From: Candidatus Woesearchaeota archaeon
Lineage (GTDB): Archaea; Nanobdellota; Nanobdellia; SCGC-AAA011-G17; JAGVZY01
Direction of reading: 5' to 3'
Assembly: GCA_018302225.1 (NCBI GenBank)
Contig: JAGVZY010000008.1
Span: forward strand, 1-53,229
DNA: 53,229 nucleotides
The notes under the pieces are model-generated. The model was not told the DNA's origin and made no database searches. It saw only the letters and a program-made list of their open reading frames with translations. Positions within the stretch are counted from its first letter, which is position 1. Every line of letters starts with the position of its first letter. Of the stretch, positions 23,860 to 31,145 are shown piece by piece. Made by a program: the position numbers and the translations under genes.

Positions 23860-24744
23860 ATGAGTTTAGATAATCTTAAATGTCCAATTTGTAATTCTAA
23901 GAATATAAAATTAGAATATAAAGATGAAAATACTGAAAGATTGGAAGTAGGTTATGCTAAATCTGGAAATATTTCTGAATTATATATTTGTAATAGTTGC
24001 TATGTGCGATTTACTAATTTTTTAAAAGACTTTGATAAAAAAATTTACGAATCTCAGAATGATGAATTATATAAAAAATCTGAATATGCAAGAAAATTAA
24101 CTTTTAATAAAGATTTTAATAATATACTCAAAAATTTTGATAATATAGAGGGAAATATTTTAGATGTTGGATGTGGGCCAGGATATTTTCTTGATATAGC
24201 AAAGAAAAAAGGTTATCAAGCTGATGGAATTGAACTTTCTAAAGCAGATTGTAGTGAAGCTAATTCTAAGGGTTTTAATGTTTATTGTACTGATTTTATA
24301 AGCTTTTGTGAGCATAACAAAGGTAAAAGTTATGGTTTAATAACTATGTTTGATTTTATAGAGCATGTTAATAATCCCAAAGAGATTATTTCTAATTGTT
24401 ATGAAATATTAAATAATAATGGAAACTTGGTTATAAGCACCCCTAATATTGGAAGTTTATTTGCTAAAATAATGGGTAAAAAATGGTGGTGTTTTATTCC
24501 TATGCATTTATTCTATTTTAATAAAAAAAGTATCAAATATTTATTAGAACAGAAAGGGTTTAAGATTTTGAAAATAAAAATCCATACTAGATATATTAAT
24601 TTTGGGAATTCCATTGAATGGTTGAGAAGATATGGAATTATTTATAAACTAGTCAAGGGTATAACAAATATATTGCATCTAGGAAAGTTGAACTTTAAGG
24701 TTACTTTTTTTGATGATATGATAATTTATGCAACTAAAAAATAA
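23860..24744 (+). CDS. Zinc-ribbon SAM-dependent methyltransferase
   Basis: N-terminal zinc ribbon (Cys8, Cys11, Cys44, Cys47) followed by a class I methyltransferase fold with motif I ILDVGCGPGYF (about 101-111), acidic Glu at the end of strand 2 (Gly-Ile-Glu-Leu-Ser) and Phe-Asp-Phe-Ile-Glu-His after strand 4. This two-part architecture is common in surface-polysaccharide clusters, where such enzymes methylate nucleotide or lipid-linked sugars. Preceded by GGTGA six bases before ATG. It overlaps the next methyltransferase gene by 17 nt. Confidence 0.8.
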   Translation: MSLDNLKCPICNSKNIKLEYKDENTERLEVGYAKSGNISELYICNSCYVRFTNFLKDFDKKIYESQNDELYKKSEYARKLTFNKDFNNILKNFDNIEGNILDVGCGPGYFLDIAKKKGYQADGIELSKADCSEANSKGFNVYCTDFISFCEHNKGKSYGLITMFDFIEHVNNPKEIISNCYEILNNNGNLVISTPNIGSLFAKIMGKKWWCFIPMHLFYFNKKSIKYLLEQKGFKILKIKIHTRYINFGNSIEWLRRYGIIYKLVKGITNILHLGKLNFKVTFFDDMIIYATKK

Positions 24745-25444
24745 AGAACTGTGGGATAATGTATGGAAAAAGAAAAAGTACATTACAGATTATCAATTAA
24801 GATTTTATGAATATTTAGCAAAGATTAGAGATAATAATCTAAATTCAAATAGCAAAGTTTTGGAAGTTGGATGTGGCAGCGGTGGGGGTTTAGAGGTTTT
24901 TAAAAAATTTGAATGTTATGGTCTTGATATTTCTAATGAATCTTTAAAGGTTTGTAAAGAAAAAGGTATAAAGACTATAAACTGCGATGCGAGAGCTATT
25001 GAGTTTAATGACAATATTTTTGATTTTACCTATAGTTCGGGTTTAGTAGAACATTTTAATCCTTCTGATAGGAAAAAGATAATTCATGAAATGATTAGAG
25101 TTACTAAACCAAATGGATTAGTTTTAGTAATTATCCCCAATAAATTTTGCTTATGGTATAGAATTTATAAAAGTGTTTTTACTTTATTAAAAAAGTGGAA
25201 ATATGGATTTGAAGACAATTTAAGTTATTTTGATTTGAAAAAAGATCTTCCAAATAATGTTAAAATTTTAAAAAAGGTGGGTATACAAATTATAATACCT
25301 TTTGCAACAGATGAAAAAGAGATGTTAAAAATTGGAATAAGAAAAAAATTAATAATTTTAGATAAATTATTTCCATTAAAACATTTAATAGGCTATGGAA
25401 CAGGATTCTTACTTATTAAGTTAAAACCATCTATAAATAAATAA
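24728..25444 (+). CDS. Class I SAM-dependent methyltransferase
   Basis: Motif I Val-Leu-Glu-Val-Gly-Cys-Gly-Ser-Gly-Gly-Gly (about 47-57), strand-2 acidic residue in Gly-Leu-Asp-Ile-Ser, and a post-motif Ser-Ser-Gly-Leu-Val-Glu-His before a Methyltransf_11-type helix. No zinc ribbon and no membrane segment apart from a hydrophobic C-terminal stretch. It overlaps the preceding gene (17 nt) and meets the convergent GT2 gene tail to tail with a 24-nt overlap. Substrate probably a glycan component, by context. Confidence 0.8.
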   Translation: MQLKNKELWDNVWKKKKYITDYQLRFYEYLAKIRDNNLNSNSKVLEVGCGSGGGLEVFKKFECYGLDISNESLKVCKEKGIKTINCDARAIEFNDNIFDFTYSSGLVEHFNPSDRKKIIHEMIRVTKPNGLVLVIIPNKFCLWYRIYKSVFTLLKKWKYGFEDNLSYFDLKKDLPNNVKILKKVGIQIIIPFATDEKEMLKIGIRKKLIILDKLFPLKHLIGYGTGFLLIKLKPSINK

Positions 25445-26119
25445 TTTTAAAATTACATAGGCATATTTCCATATTGCCGAAAATAAATTAAATTTTGATT
25501 GTCCAATTTCTCTATTAACTAAAGTATAAGGAATTTCAATTATCTTTGCTTTTGATTTAATAAGTTTTACAGTTAATTCTAATTGGGCAGCAAAACCTTT
25601 TTCATGTAAATTTATCTTGTTAACTACCCCTTTTCTATAGGCTCTAAATCCGCTTGTTAAGTCTCCCAATCGAGTTATAAATATTATTCCAAAGAATCTG
25701 TTTGCACAGTAACTTAAAGCAACTCTCCAAGCTGGAACATTTTTCATTCCACCACCCACAGCATATCTTGATGCAAATGCAACATCAAAGCCATTCTTAA
25801 GAGGTTCTATCATTAAAGGGATTAAGTCTATTGGATGTGTTAAATCTGCGTCCATTGCAACTATAATTTCTCCTTTGGCTTCTCTGAATCCAGTTTTTAA
25901 TGCTCCACCAAGATTTTGATTTTTTTCATGTCTTACTATGCGTAAATTTTTGATTTTGATTTTTAAAGAGTTTAGAATTTCTTGGGTTTTATCTGTACTG
26001 CAATCGTCTATTACTAAAATTTCTGATTCTCCCAAAGTGGCAATTTTAGACGATAAAGAAGTTAGAGTTCTTTCTATAACTTGCTCTTCATTATAACAGG
26101 GAATCAGGAAAGTTATCAT
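25421..26119 (-). CDS. GT2 dolichol-phosphate sugar synthase (DPM1-like)
   Basis: GT2 fold with Pro-Cys-Tyr-Asn-Glu-Glu near the start, Val-Ile-Asp-Asp-Cys-Ser-Thr-Asp (nucleotide site) and Ala-Met-Asp-Ala-Asp-Leu-Thr-His (DxD). Downstream, Gly-Gly-Gly ... Leu-Gly-Asp-Leu-Thr-Ser-Gly-Phe-Arg-Ala-Tyr matches dolichyl-phosphate mannose/glucose synthases (DPM1 class). No C-terminal membrane pair. It would make polyprenyl-phosphate hexose for the membrane GT-C enzymes. It is the second gene of a unit with the GT-C gene upstream. Confidence 0.82.
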   Translation of the reverse strand: MITFLIPCYNEEQVIERTLTSLSSKIATLGESEILVIDDCSTDKTQEILNSLKIKIKNLRIVRHEKNQNLGGALKTGFREAKGEIIVAMDADLTHPIDLIPLMIEPLKNGFDVAFASRYAVGGGMKNVPAWRVALSYCANRFFGIIFITRLGDLTSGFRAYRKGVVNKINLHEKGFAAQLELTVKLIKSKAKIIEIPYTLVNREIGQSKFNLFSAIWKYAYVILKLFIYRWF

Positions 26120-26128
26120 TTTCGAATT

Positions 26129-27607
26129 CTATTTTTGCTCCTTTGTTTTTAAATTTTTTGAAAATTCTGAATTCTTCCAAATATAGTATAGCAAAAGGCC
26201 CAAAAATATAAGTGAAAGTAAGGTTATTAAATTTATTAAATAAATAGGTATATCAAAAGCTTTTTCTTTGATTAAATTTAAAGTGTAATTAGATAAACCT
26301 CTTGAAGGAATCATTTTTAAATAAAGGAAGAGAGCTAATTTGTTTTCACAACCACCTGTCCAAAGTAAGGTCTTTCCATACATTGTACCAAGTAAATTAA
26401 TAAAGATTGATAAAATAGATATAAAAATAAAAAGTAAGGGTTTTATTTTATTAAATGCAAAAACTAAGGGTAATGCTAGAAATGGTAGAAAAGGTATTAA
26501 ATATCTTGGTCCAAAACTACAATTTCCTTGCCAAGAACCATCAACTAAAGAGGAGTTAAATAAAAATAATCCGAAAAAGAAGATTAATATTAAAATAGCT
26601 TCTTTTGTATAATTTCTTTCTTTGAACATATAAAATAAACCAATTAAAGAAAGTAATAAGATGGGCATATAAAGGAATAATCCTTTTTCTGGACTAAAAC
26701 TTAAACCATATATAGATTTAAATTCTGGACCTACAATTTGGTAAAACCCTGTGGATACTGTATTGAGTGCAAAATCATTCATTCTATGTTTATAAGGCGT
26801 ATCTAATGGATTGCCATAAATTAATTGATGATAACCTAAGAGCAATATACCTGGAACGATTAAACCTGCTAAAAAATATAAAATTTTTTTATTTCTTAAA
26901 AAGGTAAGCAAATAAATACTCAAAAATAAAACAGGGATTATTTGATGATATTTTAAAAATACAGAAAATCCAGCACATAGTCCGGCTAAAAATAATAATT
27001 TTGAACTAATTATTTTCTCTTGATTATTTTTTATTTTGAATAACAAATAAAATGAAAGGAATATAAAAAACGTAGAAACTGTTCCGTCATAATATTCTGT
27101 AGAATATATAAAGAGTAAAGTTCCAAATGAAAGAACTAAAGAAGATATTAGTCTGTGATATTTATTTTTTGTAAAATATTGGGTAATATCGTAAACCATA
27201 ATAGTCATTAATGCCGAAAGTAAACTAGAAATGAAAATTGTGGCTAAAAAATTTAAAAAAATCAATTTCATTTGATTGTCAGGATAACCTAAAAAATTGT
27301 GAGGGATTAGATAAAATAAAGGTTTAGAAATTATGTAAAGTGGGACAGCTAATAAAGTCATTCCAGGTGCATAACCTGAATAAAAGTGGCTATTATAATA
27401 AGAATAATCGCAGCCTGTAGTTTGTTTGCATCCTTCTTTAACATAATCATCAACTATGAAAGTCCCTTTATCTACTAAAGATAGTGTTGAGGATAGAGTA
27501 GAATCAGTCATGTAATCTCCACCATAACTGTTTATAAAGAAAATATAAATTAGCCAAATAGTTAAAAATAATTTGAATTCTGTTCTTTTAAATAAGTCAA
27601 AGTTCAT
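26129..27607 (-). CDS. Polytopic glycosyltransferase-like membrane protein (GT-C)
   Basis: About ten to eleven membrane helices in 492 aa; the first external loop contains Gly-Gly-Asp-Tyr-Met-Thr-Asp (Asp31, Asp35) and later His-Phe-Tyr-Ser-Gly-Tyr-Ala-Pro-Gly, a pattern seen in GT39/GT83-like and DUF-type membrane transferases. It probably uses a polyprenyl-phosphate sugar from the DPM1-like partner encoded 9 nt downstream. The exact family is uncertain. TATA at 27629-27639 is 27 nt upstream of its ATG. Confidence 0.7.
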   Translation of the reverse strand: MNFDLFKRTEFKLFLTIWLIYIFFINSYGGDYMTDSTLSSTLSLVDKGTFIVDDYVKEGCKQTTGCDYSYYNSHFYSGYAPGMTLLAVPLYIISKPLFYLIPHNFLGYPDNQMKLIFLNFLATIFISSLLSALMTIMVYDITQYFTKNKYHRLISSLVLSFGTLLFIYSTEYYDGTVSTFFIFLSFYLLFKIKNNQEKIISSKLLFLAGLCAGFSVFLKYHQIIPVLFLSIYLLTFLRNKKILYFLAGLIVPGILLLGYHQLIYGNPLDTPYKHRMNDFALNTVSTGFYQIVGPEFKSIYGLSFSPEKGLFLYMPILLLSLIGLFYMFKERNYTKEAILILIFFFGLFLFNSSLVDGSWQGNCSFGPRYLIPFLPFLALPLVFAFNKIKPLLFIFISILSIFINLLGTMYGKTLLWTGGCENKLALFLYLKMIPSRGLSNYTLNLIKEKAFDIPIYLINLITLLSLIFLGLLLYYIWKNSEFSKNLKTKEQK

Positions 27608-27628
27608 TTATTTAAGGAGAGATATTAG

Positions 27629-27639
27629 ATTTTTAAAGC
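27629..27639 (-). promoter_or_regulatory. TATA box of the GT-C/DPM1 pair
   Basis: GCTTTAAAAAT on the minus strand is centred 27 nt upstream of the start at 27607 (leaderless). Confidence 0.5.
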
Positions 27640-27677
27640 TTTGGTTAATCGGTTTCTTAAGCGTTTTAAGTTAATAA

Positions 27678-27707
27678 AAATACCTTTTAATTATTCATAA
27701 GGTATTT
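27678..27707. promoter_or_regulatory. 9-bp inverted repeat over the radical-SAM operon promoter
   Basis: AAATACCTT (27678-27686) and AAGGTATTT (27699-27707) are perfect inverted copies with a 12-nt spacer. The right arm overlaps the TATA-like TATTTAAA (27703-27710) that precedes the operon. This geometry suits a dimeric repressor or activator site. Confidence 0.4.
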
Positions 27708-27710
27708 AAA
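27703..27710 (+). promoter_or_regulatory. TATA box of the radical-SAM/TPP operon
   Basis: TATTTAAA centred about 43 nt upstream of ATG 27750. The resulting leader of about 16 nt would carry the GGAGGGG ribosome-binding site. Confidence 0.45.
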
Positions 27711-27749
27711 GTTAATAGAAATTAAAGTAAGAAGCATTATGGAGGGGTA

Positions 27750-28823
27750 ATGATAGCTAAAAAAGATATTCAGATAGAAAGCCACAAATTAATGTATCAT
27801 CCTAACGAGGTCTCTAGGTGGATAAATGGTCAGATTTTTGCACCAATTTATCTAGAAATAGGACCTACAAATATCTGTAATCATAAATGTAATTTCTGCG
27901 CATTAGATTATTTAGAAGTTAAACCAAAGTTTTTAGATAAAAAAGTATTTTTAACAAATTTAGAGGATATGGGTAATTTTGGAGTTAAAGCAATTATGTT
28001 TGCTGGTGAAGGGGAACCTTTGATGCATAAACAATTGCCTGAAGCAATTAAACAGGCAAAAAATTCTGCAATAGATATCTCAATAACTACAAATGGTGTT
28101 TTATTTGATAGGACAAAAACTGAAGAGACTTTAAAATATTTGTCCTGGATAAAGTTTAGTATTGACGCCGGAAGTAAAGAAACATATTCCAAAGTTCATG
28201 GATGTAAAGAGCAGGACTTTGATAAAACTCTTGAAAATCTGAAGTTTGCCAGTCAATATAAAAAAGATAATAATCTTGAAGTTGTAGTGGGGGCACAAAT
28301 GCTCTTGCTTCCTGAAAATATTCATGAAGTTGAAGATTTAATTTTGAAAATAAAAGATTTTGATATTAATTATTTAATTTTAAAACCATATTCTCAACAT
28401 CCAAATAGTCTTAATCAGAAGAAATTTGATATAACCCAATATAATTTAAGACTTAAAGCAATCTCAGCTAAATACTCTAAAGGTAAATTTCCAATAGTAT
28501 ATAGATCAATTTCTGCTAAAGAAGTTAATGTAGATAAAATAGAGTATAATGAATGTTATGGGCTTAACTTTTTTGCGCTAATTGATGCGTTAGGTAATGT
28601 TATACCTTGCAATATATTTTATGGAAAAGAAGAGTATTATTACGGAAATATTAATAAAAATAAGTTTAGTGATATTTGGAAAAGTGAGCAAAGAAAAAAA
28701 GTTCTAGAAAGGTTATACAAAGAAGGTACTACAAATTGTAGAAAGGGATGTAGACTAAATTATATTAATCAATATCTTGACAATTTAAAAAATAAAAAAG
28801 TAGAACATATTAATTTTATATAG
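27750..28823 (+). CDS. Radical SAM/SPASM enzyme A
   Basis: First gene of the operon, with GGAGGGG just before the ATG. Radical SAM cluster motif Cys43-x3-Cys47-x2-Cys50 in a TIM-barrel domain, preceded by a Leu-Met-Tyr-His leader that its paralogue (30014-31144) shares. The C-terminal region has a Cys-Tyr-Gly-Leu, an Ile-Pro-Cys-Asn and a final Cys-x3-Cys, the pattern of a SPASM/twitch auxiliary cluster domain, and ends His-Ile-Asn-Phe-Ile. Such enzymes generate a 5'-deoxyadenosyl radical. No peptide substrate gene is nearby; context suggests a small-molecule or sugar substrate. Confidence 0.85.
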   Translation: MIAKKDIQIESHKLMYHPNEVSRWINGQIFAPIYLEIGPTNICNHKCNFCALDYLEVKPKFLDKKVFLTNLEDMGNFGVKAIMFAGEGEPLMHKQLPEAIKQAKNSAIDISITTNGVLFDRTKTEETLKYLSWIKFSIDAGSKETYSKVHGCKEQDFDKTLENLKFASQYKKDNNLEVVVGAQMLLLPENIHEVEDLILKIKDFDINYLILKPYSQHPNSLNQKKFDITQYNLRLKAISAKYSKGKFPIVYRSISAKEVNVDKIEYNECYGLNFFALIDALGNVIPCNIFYGKEEYYYGNINKNKFSDIWKSEQRKKVLERLYKEGTTNCRKGCRLNYINQYLDNLKNKKVEHINFI

Positions 28824-28831
28824 GGTGAAAA

Positions 28832-29467
28832 ATGAATAAAGAAGATTTAATAAAATTCGAAAATGAAATCGTTGGATTATGGGAAGATGCAAAAATAGCT
28901 TATCCAGTACATTTTTCAGGGGGAAATGAAGATCAATTAATTGAAATTTTTAAAAATATCAAGAGAGAAGATTATAAATTTTCAACTCATCGAAGTCATT
29001 ATCATTATTTATTGTCTGGTGGATCTCCTGAAAAATTAAAAGAAATGATAATAAAAGGAGATAGTATGCATGTTTTTGATAAAGAAATAAATTTTTTAAC
29101 CTCTGCAATTGTTGCAGGTATACCTGCTATTGCTGCTGGTGTTGCTTGGGCAATAAAACAAAAGAATCTTGAAACCAGAGTTTGGTGCTTTATTGGTGAT
29201 GGGGCTGAAGATGAAGGACATTTTTATGAAGCTGTAAGATATGTAGATGGACATAATTTACCTTGCACATTTGTCATAGAAGACAATGATAGATCTGTTG
29301 AAACCCCTAAATTATTAAGATATGGTAAATCTGAGATGAACTGGCCAAGTTGTGTAATTAAATATTCTTATGTACCTACTTATCCTCATGTTGGAACAAA
29401 TAAATGGGTTAATTTTAATAAATATATTGATATGGGGTCTAAAGAAAAACCAGGAGTTAGTTTTTAA
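28832..29467 (+). CDS. TPP-dependent enzyme, E1alpha-like PP-domain subunit
   Basis: The TPP diphosphate/metal motif Gly-Asp-Gly-Ala-Glu-Asp-Glu-Gly-His (122-130) leading to Glu-Asp-Asn-Asp (150-153), about 25 residues later, is present. The preceding Ser-Met-His-Val-Phe-Asp-Lys and Ala-Gly-Ile-Pro-Ala-Ile-Ala-Ala-Gly-Val-Ala match the alpha subunit of 2-oxoacid dehydrogenase E1 (PDH/acetoin type). It is only 211 aa against about 330-360 in typical E1alpha, ending soon after the PP domain. GGTGA lies before the ATG. It works with the Pyr-domain protein encoded by the next gene; no E2 or E3 gene is in the window, so lipoyl transfer is unlikely. Confidence 0.82.
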   Translation: MNKEDLIKFENEIVGLWEDAKIAYPVHFSGGNEDQLIEIFKNIKREDYKFSTHRSHYHYLLSGGSPEKLKEMIIKGDSMHVFDKEINFLTSAIVAGIPAIAAGVAWAIKQKNLETRVWCFIGDGAEDEGHFYEAVRYVDGHNLPCTFVIEDNDRSVETPKLLRYGKSEMNWPSCVIKYSYVPTYPHVGTNKWVNFNKYIDMGSKEKPGVSF

Positions 29468-29468
29468 A

Positions 29469-29996
29469 ATGAAATATAAGGATGCAATTAAACAATCAAT
29501 GGAAGAATTAATTAAAGATGATAGAGTGATGTTTGTAGGCTATAATATAAATTATGGTTCTAGAGCTTATGGAACTTTGGCAGGTATACCTCAATCAAGA
29601 TGTTTAGAAACTCCACTTGCTGAAAATTTGATGACTAGCATGGCAATGGGTATGTCTTTACAAGGTTATAGGCCCATTGTATTTTTTGAAAGACATGATT
29701 TTGTTTTAGTTGCATTGGATAGCATAATAAATCATATTGATAAAATTGAAAAATTATCTCATGGCCAATATCAAACCCCTGTTATAATAAGAGCTGTTGT
29801 TGGTTCAAATAAACCTATTGATCCAGGATTACAACACACTCAAGATTTTACAGAGATGTTAAAGAGCGTAATTTCATTTCCAGTCATTGAATTAAAAAAT
29901 AGTAAACAAATCATAGAAGAGTATGCTAAAGTATTGAAGACCGATCAACCAACAATGTTTATAGAAAGAAAAAATTTATATGACTTGGATTTATAA
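29469..29996 (+). CDS. TPP-dependent enzyme, E1beta-like Pyr-domain subunit
   Basis: Start chosen at ATG 29469, one base after the previous stop; a longer frame opening at 29370 lies inside the alpha gene. The 175 aa resemble only the Pyr domain of E1beta/transketolase: Glu-Thr-Pro-Leu-Ala-Glu (catalytic Glu52 for the TPP aminopyrimidine), Gly-Tyr-Arg-Pro-Ile-Val-Phe-Phe and a Pro-Val-Ile-Ile-Arg strand. The transketolase C-terminal domain is absent. With the alpha-like subunit it would make a minimal heterotetrameric TPP enzyme. Confidence 0.8.
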   Translation: MKYKDAIKQSMEELIKDDRVMFVGYNINYGSRAYGTLAGIPQSRCLETPLAENLMTSMAMGMSLQGYRPIVFFERHDFVLVALDSIINHIDKIEKLSHGQYQTPVIIRAVVGSNKPIDPGLQHTQDFTEMLKSVISFPVIELKNSKQIIEEYAKVLKTDQPTMFIERKNLYDLDL

Positions 29997-30013
29997 AAAT
30001 AGGATTTATTAAA

Positions 30014-31144
30014 ATGACATCTGAAAATAAAGAGGATAAAAATGAAATTGTATTAGATGGGCATAAATTAATGTATCATCAAGATAGAGTTAAAGAATGG
30101 TTGGATGGGAAAAGAATCGCTCCAATTACTATAGATATGGCTTTAACACAAGGATGTAATTATAAATGTGTTTATTGTTATGGCCAATTGCAAGACAATC
30201 AAGGCTATGTACTAAACAATAAAGTTCTTTCAAGATTTGCTGGAGATGTAGAAGAGCTAGGTGTTAGAGGCATAAGTCTTATAAGTGATGGTGAGAGTAC
30301 TTGTTCCCCTCATTTTTATAATTTTATTCAAGATATTAAAAGCAGGAATATAGATATCGCTGTTGGAACTAATGGTGTATTGCTAAAAGAAGATAAACTT
30401 AAAGAAATGCTTTCTGCATTAACTTACTTAAGATTTAATATTTCTGCAGGAGAATCAAAAAGATATGCTGAGATTATGGGTTGTAAAGAAAAAGATTTTG
30501 AGAGAATTAAAGAAATAATTAAAGAGAGCGTGAAAATTAAAAAAGCTAATGATTTGGAAGTAACTATTGGACTTCAAATGGTTTTAATGCCTTCTTTTAA
30601 AGACCAGATAATTCCTTTAACCAAATTGGGTAGAGATCTTAATGTAGACTATTTGGTAATAAAACATTGTAGCGATGATGAAGATAATAGTTTGGGTGTA
30701 GACTATTCAAAATATGATAATCTAGTGGATTTATTAAAAGAAGCTGAAACTTATTCTACAAAAGATTATTTAGTTAAAGCAAAGTGGTCCAAAATATTGA
30801 GTCAAGGTAAAAGAGAGTATATCCAATGTTATGGCCCTCCATTTATGGTTCAGATTTCAGGCTCAGGTTTAGTTGCACCATGTGGGATGCTTTTTAATGA
30901 AAAATATAAAAAATTTCATATTGGAAATATTGCTGAAAAATCATTTAAAGAAATTTGGAATAGTGATAAATATTGGGAAGTTATGAAGTATATAGGTTCT
31001 GAAAATTTTGATGCAAGAAGCGATTGTGGACATTTATGTCTACAACATAAATTAAATGAATATTTATGGGGTTTGAAAAAAGAAAAAACTAGATTAAATC
31101 CTATAAATCCTGAAAAAAAGCCAATGCATATTAATTTTGTTTAA
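30014..31144 (+). CDS. Radical SAM/SPASM enzyme B (paralogue of A)
   Basis: Radical SAM motif Cys48-x3-Cys52-x2-Cys55. It aligns along its whole length with the enzyme encoded at 27750: the same Lys-Leu-Met-Tyr-His leader, Thr-Asn-Gly-Val-Leu after strand 3, Gly-Cys-Lys-Glu-(Lys/Gln)-(Asp)-Phe near the middle and the same His-Ile-Asn-Phe-Val C-terminus. SPASM-type cysteines are present (Cys-Tyr-Gly-Pro, Pro-Cys-Gly-Met, Asp-Cys-Gly-His-Leu-Cys). The pair probably arose by duplication and may act on successive intermediates. Confidence 0.85.
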   Translation: MTSENKEDKNEIVLDGHKLMYHQDRVKEWLDGKRIAPITIDMALTQGCNYKCVYCYGQLQDNQGYVLNNKVLSRFAGDVEELGVRGISLISDGESTCSPHFYNFIQDIKSRNIDIAVGTNGVLLKEDKLKEMLSALTYLRFNISAGESKRYAEIMGCKEKDFERIKEIIKESVKIKKANDLEVTIGLQMVLMPSFKDQIIPLTKLGRDLNVDYLVIKHCSDDEDNSLGVDYSKYDNLVDLLKEAETYSTKDYLVKAKWSKILSQGKREYIQCYGPPFMVQISGSGLVAPCGMLFNEKYKKFHIGNIAEKSFKEIWNSDKYWEVMKYIGSENFDARSDCGHLCLQHKLNEYLWGLKKEKTRLNPINPEKKPMHINFV

Positions 31145-31145
31145 A

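Noticed and set aside
26340-26612. Plus-strand 90-codon frame inside the GT-C gene
   Set aside because: Antisense shadow of a membrane-protein gene; Lys/Ile-rich composition with no domain signal.
29370-29468. N-terminal extension of the E1beta-like subunit
   Set aside because: Lies wholly in the alpha gene in another frame, with no ribosome-binding site; ATG 29469 starts a domain-complete protein.
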